Part shown: positions 11,850-24,310 of the stretch, in pieces | Layout of the letters: each line of letters begins with the position of its first letter | Position numbering within the stretch: the first letter of the stretch is position 1 | NCBI GenBank assembly: GCA_963921935.1 | Contig: OY998179.1 | Span: forward strand, 55,472,222-55,536,221 | Source of the DNA: Galeruca laticollis | Lineage: Eukaryota > Arthropoda > Insecta > Coleoptera > Chrysomelidae | Direction of reading: 5' to 3' | DNA length: 64,000 nucleotides | Notes under the pieces: model-generated | The model's database searches: none | What the model was told of the DNA's origin: nothing | The model's input: only the letters and a program-made list of their open reading frames with translations | Program-made: the position numbers and the translations under genes

Positions 11850-12400
11850 TTTCTTTTATACTTATTTATTAAACTTTGATCAGAAAAGGCCAAAAAATGA
11901 ATATTGAATATAGAAAAATCAGTTAAACGTAAGTATCATTGATAGTGAAATTAGATTAATTTTGACTTGTACCTTTTTCTTAATAAAGGGACTTAATTTA
12001 TTGTAATATTAGTGTCTGTCATCGAAATTCACTATTAAGACAATGATTTCAACTTAATTATCGTTAACTTTTTCCACGAGCACAGAACCTTGTGACACGA
12101 GCCATTGAGCGGAGAAAGTGATTTGCGTACCAGTGGTACAGAATATTTTCTCTATGACCACGTTAATTGATGAATGAAAAATGTAAATTATATTTTACTT
12201 AAACTTTGAACAGAATGAATTTGAAAACTGAAAGATCAGTTAACCATAGATATAGTTAATAGTGGAATTTGAACAATTTTGAATTGTTATGCCTGGTACA
12301 TCTTTTTTTGACAATAAGTTTTAATTAATTGTAATATCAGTTTCTGTCAAATTGACTATAAAGGTAATGTTAGATTGTCAGTAGAAATTTGAAATTTACG
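11850..12400 (+). repeat. Two diverged tandem monomers upstream of LINE B
   Basis: Blocks at about 11865-12060 and 12190-12390 match in order: AAACTTTGA plus CAGAA, AAAAATCAGTTAA or AAGATCAGTTAA, ATTGATAGTGAA or GTTAATAGTGGAA, TTAATTTATTGTAATAT and TTTCTGTCAAA or similar. The repeat distance is about 325 bp. Tandem 5' monomers carrying the promoter are known in several LINEs, so this may be the LINE B 5' UTR. Confidence 0.45.
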
Positions 12401-12718
12401 TTTCCGTGGCGAAAAGTGCCATAGCGTGTAATTTTACCACCCTAAATTATTACTTATCTAATGGATATCAATGAAATTGTGAATTTGCTTTCAAAAATGT
12501 GTGTAGAAGAGCGTGTTTTGCTTAGTGATTGTATAAAAATTTTATTATAAATGTATTATATAAAGTAAAAAATCAATTAATTATTGAAACTACCTAGTTG
12601 GCTCGAGCACTTCGACTAGTACGGTAGTGTTTTGTGCTGTGTTTATTTACGATAGGTAATTAGTTGGATTAATCTCAAGCGAATAAAGTTATCCTGATAA
12701 GCGTAACTTAATTTATTT

Positions 12719-14010
12719 ATGGGAGATTCATCGGCTGGAGGCGAACCGGCTTATGACAAAGGTGATATTGAGGTAACAGGGAACCAAACATATGTAATTA
12801 AAAATAAATATTCACGTTTCGATACGGGACCTTTCTTTGTTTTGGTTGAAACACTTGATAAAAACATTCGATTATCGGCGGTCAAGGTCGGTCATTATTT
12901 GTTTAAAGAAACTAGTTTTAAAAACGATATTCAAGACCTCAAATGAGTAGGTAGAAACAGAGTCAAAATAATTTTGTATAACTTTCATATTGCTAATTCA
13001 GTTATTAACCATGAGATTATAAGAACAAATAATTTGGTAGCATATATTCCACGTTTTTACAACCATAAAAATGGAATTGTGAGACAAGTTGATACGTTCC
13101 TGGAAAGGAAATATATCCATGAAAATATTATTGGCGCTAAACAGGTCATGGAGGTTAGAAGAATGAAACTAAAAATAATAAACTCTGATTAAGAAATTGA
13201 ATACGTACCTCACCAAATGTTGATACTTACGTTCATAGGAAACAATATTCCTTCACAAGTAACTATATATTTAGTAAGATTCCCCGTGAAACCGTACATT
13301 TATCCGGTAGTTCAATGTTTTAAATGCTTTAGGTATGGTCACACACAAAGTTTTTGCAAAAGTGAAAACGACACTTGTAAAAAAAATGGCAATATTCATG
13401 GGGTAGATGATTTTGAATGCACCGACATAGAGTTCTGTATTCATTTCCAAAGAGGACATAAATCAATATCTAAGGCATGTCCCAAGTACAAGCATCAATT
13501 TAGATTAAAATAATTATGTCATCAAATAATTTATCATTTAATGAAGCAGAAGAGTTAGAAAAAAACCCAACGTATGCTAATATTCTGAGTAATAATAGAT
13601 TTAACGTAATAAATAACGGAAATAACTTCCCTAGCCTAAATGATATTGATAGATGTGTTAATTCTAATATAAACTTGTAGCAAAAACCTAGAGCTACACG
13701 AAAGATTGAGCGACGGTTAGTCGACTCCAATCTCCGGAACAAGCCTAAAAGATCACCTATCATATGATCCCAACCATGCAATTCTTCTTCAATACTACAA
13801 AATCCACAGCGAGAGGTCTTTAGGGCATACAAAGGAAAATTGGAATATATTTTATTAAATTCTATCCCCATGATAATAGAAAATCTTTTTAAGAAATTCA
13901 ATCTCGAAATATCTAATGAACAGGCTTTCTTAGAAACCTAACAGCACCTTAAAAAATAATAAATAGTAATTTGGACATCCCAACTGGATTGGATACAGAT
14001 GGTGATATGG
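12719..14010 (+). pseudogene. LINE B ORF1: gag-like protein with zinc knuckles
   Basis: Continuous homology-like sequence in one frame from the ATG at 12719, broken by stops near 12944, 13190 and 13511. The first part is MGDSSAGGEP. The centre reads QVMEVRRMKLKI. The block at 13300-13500 has a CCHC knuckle (CFKCFRYGHTQSFCK) followed by further Cys/His (CTDIEFCIHFQRGHKS, then CP). This gag architecture, an RNA-binding domain plus several knuckles, is usual for I- and Jockey-type LINEs. The tail after 13514 (NNLSFNEAEELEKNPTYANI) is probably the ORF1 C-terminus. Confidence 0.7.
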
Positions 14011-14030
14011 AATTTGATGATTAAAAATTT

Positions 14031-14763
14031 AAACATTTTACAATGGAATTGCAGATCTATAATAAAAAATTAAGCTAATCTGTTAAATTTTTTAGATACC
14101 TCAGTAAAATTTGAAATAATCATATTAAGTGAAATATGGCTATCTAAAACAAAAACATAATCTAAAGGAGTACAACTTTATTCACCGCCATAGGCACGAC
14201 AGTTACAGAGGAGTCGGGATACTAATAAAAAGTCACCTTACTTTGTCTGAAATAGCTATTGAGAGAAACTTTGATAACAAAATTGAAACGTGCGCGGTAC
14301 TTATAGAAGATGTCAATTTAACAATTTGCAGCGTATATAAACCTCCTAATATAAACGTAAATAAAAATGATTGGGGCAAATTAGTTTCGCAATTCACAGG
14401 AGACATGTTGATATGCAGTGATTTCAACGCACACCATAGTCAATGGGGTTCCGTTTAAGATAATAAACAAGGTAATGTATTAATTGAAGCATTAGATAAC
14501 GCAAGGCTAATAAATTTAAATTACGGTAAATCTAATTCACTTCAATGGATCTCTCATTTATAACTCCAAGATTGATTGCAAGATGTGAGTGGATTATCTT
14601 GGAGGATACGTTAGGTTCGAATCATTCTCCTATTTATATTAAAATCAATCAGTGTTATAACCCAGCTCCAATACAGCCTGCTAGAAAACGGAGAAAGTCC
14701 TCAGCTGATTAGCAAAAATTTCAGGACTATATTTCTAGTAATCTAAAAAATAACATTAACCCC
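14031..14763 (+). pseudogene. LINE B ORF2, endonuclease part
   Basis: Starts with NILQWNCRSI, the typical opening of LINE endonucleases. After a stop and a frameshift near 14130 it reads KSHLTLSEIAIER, TICSVYKPP and DFNAHHSQWGS, the catalytic metal-binding block. Beyond 14460 it decays through stops to VRIILLFILKSI at about 14640, the place of the SDH motif. The frame is cut at about 14763 by LINE C and resumes at 17403. Confidence 0.75.
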
Positions 14764-14769
14764 ACTTCC

Positions 14770-15780
14770 ACTCACACAGCGACCAGACTACGAAAGGTCG
14801 TGGCAAACGGGGGAACTAACCCCACAATATCGCTGAAAAAGCCAGACGGATCATACACAGAAGGTGAAGAGGAACGATCGATTCTTTTTCTTAGAACCCA
14901 GTTCCCAGGTAGTGAACCAGCAACAAGCACCGAAATAGCAATGAACTACATCAAAAAATCACGCAAGGAAGATTGGAACATTGCTAAGAAATATTTACCA
15001 GACAACGGTTGGAATTGGCAATAAGTACCTTTAAACCATATAAATCACCAGGAGTGGATGGAATATTTCCTGCACTCCTACAGCAAGGGTTAGAGGAGAT
15101 TCTTCCTCGCCTGCTGAAGATTACGAGAAGCAGTCTAGCAGTGGGTCTTATACCTAGAAAATGGAGAAGGGCAAGGGTAACCTTCATACCAAAAATAGGG
15201 AAAAAAGATGGGACAGATCCCCGATCTTTTAGACCCATCTGTCTAACATTGTTTCTACTCAAATCGATGGAGAAAGTAGTAGATAACTACATAAGAACAG
15301 AGAATCTGAAGAATATACCACTTCATAAATGTCAGCATGTCTACAGAGCTGGTCGATCAACTGAGACGACTCTGTATCATCTGACCGAAGTCATCCAGAG
15401 AACTATGAACAACAAAGAAATCGCAATGTGCGCATTCCTTTGACAACACAACTCATGTGTCTGTCAAATAAGCACTAAAAAGGCGAGGAGTGAATGAAAC
15501 CATTGTAAAATGGATGTGAGTTGTTGACAACGAGGATAGCTGAGACACAGGTGGGGAATCAAACCACCTAAGTTAAAGCCACTCGGGGGACGCCTCAAGG
15601 TGGAGTGATATCTCCCCTTCTATGGAGCCTTGTAGTAGATGAGTTGCTCTACAGGCTGATGGAGCTTGGCTTAGAATATATGGGCTAAGCCGATGACATT
15701 GTTTTATTAGTCAGAGGCAAGTTCGAGAGCACCTTTTGTGATTTATTACAAAAGAGCCTCAGAGTCATTGAGCAATGGTG
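14770..15780 (+). pseudogene. LINE C reverse transcriptase
   Basis: RT sequence in two main frames (14800-15024 and 15009-15443) joined by a frameshift near 15010. It reads PYKSPGVDGIFPALLQQGL, PKIGKKDGTDPRSFRPICL and a block with CQHVYRAGRSTETTLYHL. After 15443 stops accumulate. The catalytic YADD is recognisable near 15690, but its Tyr codon has become the stop TAA at 15686-15688, followed by ADD. The enzyme is dead. Confidence 0.8.
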
Positions 15781-15781
15781 A

Positions 15782-16378
15782 TTGTCAGTGGGGCTAAACA
15801 TTTACTCAAGCAAGACCGTAGTAATTCCATTTACCCGGAAAAGAACACTTCCAGCCATGAAACCCATATCCTTAAACGGGGAAATCATAGAATGGAAATC
15901 AGAGGTTAAATATCTAGGGATAACCCTAGACAGTAAGCTTCTAAGGAATAAGCATGTTGATATAACTGCTAGTAAAGCAATAAGAGCTTTCATGGCGTGC
16001 AGAAATCTAGCTGGTAAGAGGTGGGGCTGTAACCCAAAATATACTGCGATGGATGTACGCCATGATAGTGAGACCAGCAATAACGTATTGGGCAATAGTT
16101 TGGCACACAAAAGCAAGTCAGTACAGCACGAGGAAGACCCTCGACAAAGTTTAAAGGCTTGCCTTTGTTGCATCACTGGAGCTATGAAAACTTGTCCAAC
16201 TAGGGCACTTGAGGTCATTACAGATCTCACACCTCTACATCTGGTGATAGAAAGATCTGCCCAAGAGGCAATTCTTAGAATATCTAAGGAAGATTCAGGC
16301 AATGAGAGTATTAAAAATCAGGGAGCTTGGTCCCCTCTGACAAGATACATCTCATTAGCGAATCTTCCCAGTGACTAA
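15782..16378 (+). pseudogene. LINE C RT thumb/connection segment
   Basis: Open frame of 198 codons continuing the LINE C polyprotein after the palm. It reads LSVGLNIYSSKTVVIPFTRK, KYLGITLDSKL (the usual RT thumb motif) and later CCITGAMKTCPTRALEVIT, the conserved segment between RT and RNase H in this clade. One short frame change near 16060 replaces the expected sequence. Confidence 0.75.
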
Positions 16379-16439
16379 ATGATTAGGAAAGTAAGCATCA
16401 AAAATAATTTCACCACGATGCCAAATACGAGGAGAGACT

Positions 16440-17160
16440 GGGAAAGGGAATACACCACCCAAATTCTCAAAGAAAATACCATTAGATGGTATACGGATGG
16501 TTCAAAAACCACCATTAGAGCAGGCGCTGGAGTATTTGGGCCTGGCACCGGATAATCATTATCGTCAGGCTCCTTCCCGAGCGTCTTTCAGGCAGAAATA
16601 CTTGCGATCGAAAGGTGCGTGGAAATGAATCTAGAAAGAAGCCACCAGAAATGTGACATACCGATCCATTCTGATACTCAAGCAGCTATCAAAGCATTGA
16701 GCTCCCATGTCATTGACTCAAAGTTAGCATGGGAGAGCCGAAGAAAACCTAATGAATTAGGCAAGAATAACAGGGTCTCTCTAGTCTGGGTTCCTGGCCA
16801 CTCGGGAATCACGGGAAATGAAGAGGCCAATACACATGCCAGGGAAGGAGCACAAATGCCCTTTATTGGCCCGGAGCCTTTCTGTGGTGTAACAAAATGC
16901 TCCTACAAGAAAGAGTTTCGGAAGAAAGAGGAAACCGGAAGAGAAGCACTCTGGCGGTGCATTGCGGGTTGGAACATTCCAAAAAGTTCCTGAGGAACTT
17001 TGACACTGCTAGATCCAAAAAATATTTGGACGTCAGTAAAGATAAGCTACATCTCCTCACGGGCTTTCTTACAGGACACTGCCGCCTTAGTAATCACTTA
17101 ATGAGAGTAGGTCTAGCAGAGATTGACTAGTGTAGATTATGTGGGGAGGAGGATGAAACT
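16440..17160 (+). pseudogene. LINE C RNase H and C-terminal zinc segment
   Basis: RNase H reads RWYTDGSKTT with the first catalytic Asp (about 16490), AEILAIERC with the Glu, HSDTQAAIKAL with the second Asp, and VWVPGHSGITGNEEAN with the last acidic residue (about 16790-16830). A stop at about 16552 breaks it. Then come GHCRLSNHLMRVGLAEID, a stop, and CRLCGEEDETP, the C-terminal Cys/His segment of such LINEs. RNase H removes the RNA strand during copying. Confidence 0.8.
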
Positions 17161-17402
17161 CCTATCACCTAGTTCTGGAATGCCTCGCCATTGCAAGCTA
17201 ACGCAAGAAATGCATTGGACAAGAAACTTGTAAGAGTGAGGACCTAACCTCGTTGAAGCCGTCCCAAATACTGGAGTTCATTAGAACCTTGGAACTGGAA
17301 GGCGAGCTGTAGTAGTAGCGAGAATAGCTCTGATAGGGGGGGGGGCACAATAAACCTTTGGTTTCAGTGCACTGTAACCCCGTTAAAATCTAATCTAATC
17401 TA

Positions 17403-19262
17403 ACCTCATTTATAATACTGATCCAGAAGAATTATTATCAACAAGCGTAAACGGCGCAGCCGCTAACTCTATGAATGTTAGAACAGCAACAACATCTAAA
17501 TCAGGACGTCCAATATGGTGGGATCAAGAATATGTACATATCGCTAGGGAAAGAAAAAAGGCTTTAATAAATTATTAAAGACTAACAAATTGCGAAAACT
17601 ATATAGAATTCGAAAAAAGCAAGCTCAAAGTGTATTAATTTTCAAACCAAAACAAACAAAAAATGTTGGATAGATTATGTGAATACTTTAAATAAAAACA
17701 CTATATCAAAAATATGGGAAGTCATTCGAAAAATTTGAAATAAAAATACTGTTTGTAAGAAGAATCCCCTTCTCAAGAACTTAATAAATCAACTTCTTAA
17801 TTCGCTTGCCCCGAGCTATGTAAATAATAATTTGACCATAATAAGATATGATGCAGTATTTAATAAATGTACAGAACTTACTTGAACTACCATTTGAACT
17901 TGCGGATTTAGATACTTCAATTAAAAATACCAAAAAGTACGGCTCCCGGGGATGATTTCATAACATATGAGTTAATTAATAATTTACCTTTGGTAGGTAA
18001 AGAATTACTGTTAAAAATATTTAATAATTGATGGGTTGAACAGACATATATAGATCATTTTTAGAAAGTAATTGTTACTTTTTTGATAAAACCACAAAAA
18101 GATAAAAATTTGGTCACTTCCTATAGATCAATTTCATTGATGTCGTGTTTGATAAAAACATTTGAACGCATGATTGAACTAAGATTGAAGTGGTTTTTAG
18201 AAAAAAATATGGTGTTACCTAGGTACCAATTTGGATTTCGGAGAAGATTCGGTACTTTAGACGTTGTTACACAATTTGTTTCAGATATACAGATGACATA
18301 TTCTAACAATCAATATTTGGTCTGTCTGTTTCTTGATCTGAAGGGATCCTTTGATTCTGTGGATATCAATATTCTGAAACATAAGTTAGTGAATTTGGGA
18401 TTCAGTGGAAAAATCTGTGATGATTTAATAAATCTCTATTATGCCAGAACAATTCATATACGCGACCATAAAAATGTACTTCATGGACCCATAACTCTCT
18501 ATGACGGCTTGTCTCAAGGCTCTGTTCTCAGACCCACCCTGTTCAATATATATTTAGCTGATATACATTCTTTATTCAATAATAATATAAAATGTTCGCA
18601 ATATGCGGATGATATATATTTATACTCCAACCACCAGTCTTATGAAGATTGCAGTAAAGCCCTGGAACTAGCAATGCAAATAGTATTAGGCTGATCTCGT
18701 GAAACTGGTATGACATTATCCCCTGAAAAGTCCTCTATAATGTTGTTCACTAGGCATAGGTTGCACGCACCAGGAAGCTTAGTACTGGCTGGGTGTAGCG
18801 TGCCAGTGGTCAAAGAATAGAAATATTTGGGTATTACCCTGGACAGAAAACTCCTCTGGACGGGGCATATTCGGCATATAAATGGTAAATGTGAAAGAAC
18901 CATGAATTCTCTGTAATGCATAACGAACCATAGGCGGGGCGCTGACCCCAAAGTTGCACTTATGTTTTACAGGACGAATGTGCGTTCAATTACAGATTAT
19001 GGTAGCTGTATATATGGTTCGGCAAGTAACAGTGATTTACAAATTCTAGATAGAATTCAATACAAATGCCTTAGGTTATGCCTAGGAGCAATGATTTCAA
19101 CCCCAGTAAATATCCTATTAGCTGAGAGTAATTAACTTCCATTAGAATTTCGTCGTCAAATACTTGCTAAAAATTATGTTATAGAGATAAGTAGCCTTGA
19201 GAAAGGTCTAGTAGAAGTTCTGTCGTCATTAAATATAGAAAACTTAACAAATCTTTATTGGA
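17403..19262 (+). pseudogene. LINE B ORF2, reverse transcriptase part
   Basis: After the LINE C tail the LINE B frame resumes with GRPIWWDQEYVHIARERKKAL. The region 17580-18080 is badly decayed. The RT core at 18083-18694 is open: SYRSISLMSCLIKTFERMI, FGFRRRFGT, LFLDLKGSFDSVD, LSQGSVLRPTLFNIYLADI and CSQYADDIYLY with the catalytic Asp pair intact. It then continues through a stop at 18693 to KYLGITLDRKLLW and ITDYGSCIYGSAS before a frameshift near 19262. Divergence from LINE C is large, so they are different families. Confidence 0.8.
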
Positions 19263-20306
19263 ATGCCAGATGCCTTCATTGAATGTAAAAAATATTATTC
19301 ATATGTTAATAGAAGTAATCTCTTGCCCATATACACAACCGATTACACAATTTTTATAAACTATCCCAAGATCATAATACCCCATTACTCAGAATCAGTA
19401 CAAATCAGCAATATTCTCCTGAAATCTATTTTTGGTAACTGTATAGAACACACAGTCATCTACACTGACGCTTTAAAAACAAATTTAGGGGTAGGATGTG
19501 CTATATATGTTTTAAACCACAAAATATATGAAAAATATAAATTACCAAATATTTGTAGCATATTTACTGCTGAATTGGTAGTCATAGGAAAAGCCATAAC
19601 ATACTTGAATATTAATAAAATCAAACAGTGTGTCATCATAAGTGATTCATGATTAGTATTAAAAGCAATTATAAATAACCAACTAAATAAACATAAATCA
19701 GATATTTTATGCAATATTAAAAAATTGTTGTGTAATATAAACGTCACATTTATTTGGGTGAAAAGTCACATAGGTATTATAAGCAATGAAATAGTTGACC
19801 AGTTGGCTAAGGATGCTATTATTGATGGGGTACAAATAAATTACACTACTCAGAAGGATATTAAAACAGCTCTAGAACAAAGGACTATACAGAAATGGAA
19901 ATTAAAATGGATTGAACTTGCTCAAAAATCCACAAATCAATATTTTTTATCACACTCTCAACTTCCATTGCTACAATCATATATAATTGATTATAATAAT
20001 TCCAAATTTTATGTATCCGCAATTTTTAGATTGGAATCCCAGCTTGGGAAATATCCATATCACCTAGCTAAATTCGGTATTGTTAACACGGCTGCTTGTA
20101 GTTGTTATAATGTTACTATTGCAGATATCAATCATATAATATTTAATTGTATCAAATATGGAAAAGAAAGAGAAAATCTTTTTAAGTCCCTCAGTAAATT
20201 AGACATACAGTTCTCCGTAAATCTAGCTCATTTATTGGGGCTGAATAATAAAATAGTTTTTGACACACTGGTAGAGTTTTTTAGACAAACGGAATTTGAT
20301 CTGTAA
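19263..20306 (+). pseudogene. LINE B RNase H and C-terminus
   Basis: Two frames: 19263-19652 with VIYTDALKTNLGVGCAI and FTAELVVIGKAI (first catalytic Asp and Glu) and VIISDS, where a TGA follows the second Asp block; then 19725-20306 with VTFIWVKSHIGIISNEIVDQ (last acidic residue), LAKDA, and a C-terminal Cys/His segment CSCYNVTIADINHIIFNC. The order TDAL, AEL, SDS, KSHIG matches type I RNase H of I-clade LINEs. It ends with a TAA after DL. Confidence 0.8.
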
Positions 20307-20430
20307 CTGTGTTGAAATGTAGATTCAAGTGACACGTTCAGTCTACCATTAAATAAAAACAAAAAATCTGTTGCTGAAGGATTTAATACCAAGCCAGTCC
20401 CCCGCTCACATACACACACATTGTAACTAC

Positions 20431-20985
20431 CCATAAATCTCAGTTTAGAAGATATATTTTGAGAGTGGTTATTTGCAGTGCTGGAAAGTATAAAGTATGT
20501 ACTTCAAATTAATTATGGAAGCATCTAATACGTATACTCCATTCAATTTATTGATAGGAATTCATAATCAAAACAATATATTTGGATTTATGAATCGGTA
20601 TAGATATATGAAGTAATTGGCAAGTTCCTTCAAAATATATAGGGATTGTGACTGAATAATAATTAATGAGTAACTTCAATAATCACAAATAGTAAATTTA
20701 AGCACAAAAAAATACATACTAATCTTTTGTTTATAGATACGTAGTTGAGCTATCTTCAAACAATGAATAATAAGAATTAGGATTTGTGACAGGGACGATT
20801 ACTGAGTAGCATTAAATTTAACAACCATTGACCAATATTTGTCCGGACAACGTCTGCCGGGTTCAGCTGGTTATATATATTTTTCTCTGGCTTGATTTTA
20901 TACCCCAGTGTCCCAGTTATGATTTTGGAAGCTAACTAAAGCTGATAATAACCAACCTCCTACATTAATTTATTTAAATAATTTT
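20431..20985. other. Non-coding spacer
   Basis: AT-rich, no ORF or recognisable repeat. It separates the LINE B 3' UTR from transposon 1. Confidence 0.5.
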
Positions 20986-20989
20986 AAAT

Positions 20990-21120
20990 TAATTGAGGGA
21001 CTTAATATTGTTTGGTTCTAGCAATGGACTCAATATCTTGTGACTTAATACTCTATTTTGTGACTTAATATGTTTAGCTCGTACGAATTTATAGATACGT
21101 GGGACTTGATACTGAATTAT
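20990..21120. repeat. Left subterminal repeat cluster of transposon 1
   Basis: Four copies of the GACTTAATA-type word in 120 bp, one joined to TTGTTTGGTTCTA. The same compound word recurs at the other end of the element. Confidence 0.6.
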
Positions 21121-21339
21121 TATTAAAAAACCCATAGTAGAAGAATGCCAAGTAGAACTAAAATTAATTAATACCAATTATAACTAATGAATGAAGGGTA
21201 ACAAAAGGCAAAAACACACAAAAAATATTTAATTTTTAAAATAAATGAGAGATCACACCAAAATGTTACAAACGAAAAAAAAACTATCAATCATAAAGGT
21301 CACGTAACAAACCAATAATTAAAAATTAATAATATCTAA

Positions 21340-23650
21340 TTAAAGAGAAAATGCATAATGAAGATCATTGCATTCTTCAGTCGTCTTCCTTTAGGTTACC
21401 ATGTGGAAGATTTTTAAAGTATTCATGGAATCTTTTAGACACCCATGTTAGTAAATTCTGCAAATCATTATACTTTTTAGTTGAAATAGGTTTTAGTGTC
21501 TCTCTCATTGGTTTCAGCAGCATTAAGTTAGAATTGGTAACAACTTCATTAGAAATAACAGCACGTTTCTCTTCGCGTGTTAGTCTTTTAGTGGCTCTAT
21601 TGAAATAAACTTGTTCAAAATTTTCTTGATTGAAGTCTGTTTTAAAATACAACACACCAGATGTTTCTGTTGAAAACTTCATACGGACCACTCTAGATAT
21701 CAAAAAGTTTTGATTAGTTATGGTCTTTTTGTTATTGTGAAAGTAAGATCCGAATTCTTCAGATAAAAGGGTAAAATTCTTAAAGTCCATGGTTTCCATT
21801 TCCGCTACTTCAAATTTATCTTCACAAAGTCTGAGAAGCTGTTGCCAATCCCATGGAGTTATTAGAGAAAACTGGGAGAAGCTTTTTTTTGTATTTCTAT
21901 TCGTGCGTGAATTGTATCCACCTCCATATGGGTATGTCTTCTTAAAAGGTATTTATGATCAATGCATTTTATGGAAGGCTTCAGCAACAGAATCGGAAGA
22001 TAGCACGTAATCATCTGAGGATTTCTATTTTGTGATGGACAGTTATCGTTATAGATAACTATTTTCTGTACTGATTCTTTTACATTTGAATTAATGTATT
22101 CCAGAATACATGAAGCCATTTCATTTCCACCACGTCCAGCTATAGATTCATCCCAGGTAAAGCAATAACCTAGTTTCTCTGTTGCATCATAGACTGTATA
22201 ATTTGAAGTCCATAGCTTTAGAGAATAGAAACTCCGAGCATTCGTTAGAACAGGAGTGGGTAAACATTTTTGTAAATCCACCGAAAGTTTTTTAGTGTTC
22301 GCCTTGGTTTTATAGGTCTCTTTATCCTGTCGCTTTAGTTTATACCGATTATCTGCGTCATAGTTAGTTTGTAATTCAAGGCGTTCTTCTAGGGTTACAG
22401 ACGCTTTAAGTTTGATAACATATCTATTTTATGTATCGTTTCCTGGTTCTTTGAAGGATGAATTGAATTCGGAATTGAAAATTTCACTATATAACTATTG
22501 CTTGGGAATATCTTCTTTAGGAATTTGGTTTTCTACACAATCTTCATAGAAGCACCGATACATAATTAAAATGTTGAGATGGCTGCCCTAATACTTTCTC
22601 TGGGATTTATTCCTGGAATAATATGATTCTACATACGGGAACTTCTGTATGTGCTCTCTGATATTGTTTCTTACATTTAAGGCAATTTTGTTTGAGGGTT
22701 CATGTTTACCCCATTGATCAGGTATTACGATTCCACCAAGTTGCATTACGTGCAGAGGTTTGGGATATATTTAAGGTGTTAAGAAAATAAGTACGGAACA
22801 CACTAACCTTCTTACCATTTACACTAAAAAAATACTTCAACGACGTTATTCTTTTCCCAGCACAAGATCCCGTTCTAGTACGTACACGATCAACTGGAAC
22901 TTCTTCGATGCAGTTAGCTATAAATTGTCTTTTCTGGTCAAGTTCGATAGTACCATTCCAAAATTGTGAGTGAATTAGAGCACGACTCTCAATTAATATG
23001 TTCTGTTTTTACTGCTTTTTACATTCATCACGACAAGGTGCTTTCATTTCATTTTTTCCAATAAGCTTATTGGTGGCTGACACTTATTCTTCACCAGCAG
23101 CTCTCCTTTGCTTCCTAATGGTTTTCTTCCAATTAACAGAATTTCTTTTTCTTTTCTTCCCTTTAGTTTCTCGGATTTCTACAGCTTCTTCCTCTTGTTC
23201 TTCTTCCAATTCGTTTGTATCACTACTTTCCTCAGGTAGATAATATGGGTCCTCAGATTCACTACAGTCTTCTTTATGTTGTAAATTATTTGCGTCTACT
23301 TCATCTGTTTTATAGTGAGGTCCATCGTCATTATTTTGAATAATAATATTTTGTAAAATCATAACATTTGAAGTTTTCTCGAATTCGTTATTTTTATCTT
23401 CATTTCCATTGCCTTGAACAAAATGCCCTGGTGAGCTTTCTGGTAGCTGAGACTCGTCTGTATTATCTCTGAGAATTTCTTTGGTATTGGAAAAAGACAC
23501 ATTGTTTTTACCAACAAAGACGGTATTGTACACATCGTTATTCAAAGAAATAACATCCTCTGTAGCATCGCCACATCCGGTTGCAAGAATTTTCAAATTT
23601 TCATGAGGGATATCCTGCGTGCTATTAGTGGTTGGATATATTTCCATGAC
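21340..23650 (-). pseudogene. Transposase-like protein of transposon 1 (unplaced DDE family)
   Basis: On the minus strand, in order: an acidic N-terminus (23647-23084) ending in a basic patch GKKRKRNSVNWKKTIRKQ; a Cys block CRDECKK and RKFIANC-like segment; FFSVNGKKVSVFRTYFLNTL (about 22800), which matches YYVTLNGQKIQVCKPYYSGT of transposon 2; a decayed middle; then 22281-21862 with DLQKCLPTP, GRGGNEMASC, YNDNCPSQNRN and HMEVDTIHARIE; and a C-terminal domain (21799-21377). Comparison with transposon 2 gives a candidate catalytic triad: Asp of DLQ, Asp of the DxC..QNRN block, and a Glu in the HARIE block. Several frameshifts and stops (for example after GEE and near 22440) disable it. Similar proteins occur across insects as uncharacterised proteins; I cannot name the superfamily. 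Confidence 0.6.
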
Positions 23651-23899
23651 GATCTCAGCATTTTCTATAGTATTATCGTGCGTGTTATCAGCAACAAAAG
23701 CTAAAAGTAGAACAATAACAAAACTTGTGATAAACTCATGTCATTTCTTAATCACCGTTCTCCTCGGTCAAAAGTGAGGTTAAAACATGTTTTTCAGATA
23801 TTTTGTTGCACTTGGCTTGTGCTAGTGTCATTTGTGTTATTTCTTGGCCTCTTGATGTCATCATGTTGACCCTATTCACTTATTAAATATTAAAACAAC

Positions 23900-24255
23900 G
23901 AAATTATCAAGTATTTTTTGTTAACTTCACGAGCAAAATAATGTGACTTAATATTATGACAACTGATGTAAACTTAAACAAAACAGTATTAAGTCCAGCC
24001 AACTAACCTCACATTTGGAGTTAATACCGAAATATTGGGTATCTTCCAAAACCAAACAGTATCAAAAACCTATAATACTGTTTGGTTCTATTTAATAGAG
24101 GACTTAATATCAATAATCTACACCTATCTCGTAAACGGGAAGAAACTGGACTTAATACGCATCACCATTGGAATGAGCGGAAAAAATTACTATAGGAACA
24201 ATCATAACCTCAAACACGAAAAAATTGGACTTAATACTGTTTGGCTCTGAGGTAA

Positions 24256-24256
<1 letters not shown>
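23900..24256. repeat. Right subterminal repeat cluster of transposon 1
   Basis: Six or more copies, in both orientations, of words built from GGACTTAATAC and CTGTTTGGTTCT, ending in ACTGTTTGGCTCTGAG just before the (TA)n tract. Confidence 0.65.

Positions 24257-24257
<1 letters not shown>

Positions 24258-24305
<48 letters not shown>
24258..24305. repeat. (TA)n microsatellite
   Basis: TA tract between transposon 1 and the second 2-kb diverged repeat. Confidence 0.95.

Positions 24306-24310
<5 letters not shown>

Larger units (their letters stand above)
14764..17402 (+). mobile_element. LINE C (I/R1-like with RNase H), 5'-truncated insertion in LINE B
   Basis: A second, more GC-rich plus-strand LINE sits inside LINE B. 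It starts within the RT N-terminal region (ATRLRKVVANGG), so its ORF1 and endonuclease are missing, as in 5'-truncated LINE insertions. It ends in a TCTAA pentamer tail (about 17385-17402), after which LINE B coding resumes. The string TAACC at both borders may be a short target duplication. Confidence 0.8.
12719..20430 (+). mobile_element. LINE B (I-like, with RNase H), split by LINE C
   Basis: Plus-strand LINE with ORF1 (12719 to about 14000), ORF2 endonuclease (14031-14763), reverse transcriptase (17403-19260) and RNase H (19263-20306). LINE C lies between 14764 and 17402 and separates the endonuclease from the RT. Many stops and frameshifts make it an old copy. The 3' UTR seems to reach about 20430; no clear tail or target duplication was seen. 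Confidence 0.85.
20990..24256 (-). mobile_element. Unclassified DDE transposon 1 with subterminal repeats
   Basis: A minus-strand transposase-like gene (23647-21377) flanked by clusters of one short motif. On the left (about 20995-21115) are GGGACTTAATATTGTTTGGTT, then two GTGACTTAATA copies and GGGACTTGATAC. On the right (about 23940-24250) at least six copies lie in both orientations (ACAGTATTAAGTCCA, ACTGTTTGGTTCT, TGGACTTAATACGC, TTGGACTTAATACTG). The outer ends are approximate, and the right end abuts (TA)n. The protein family is shared with transposon 2 (37798-41306). Confidence 0.65.
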
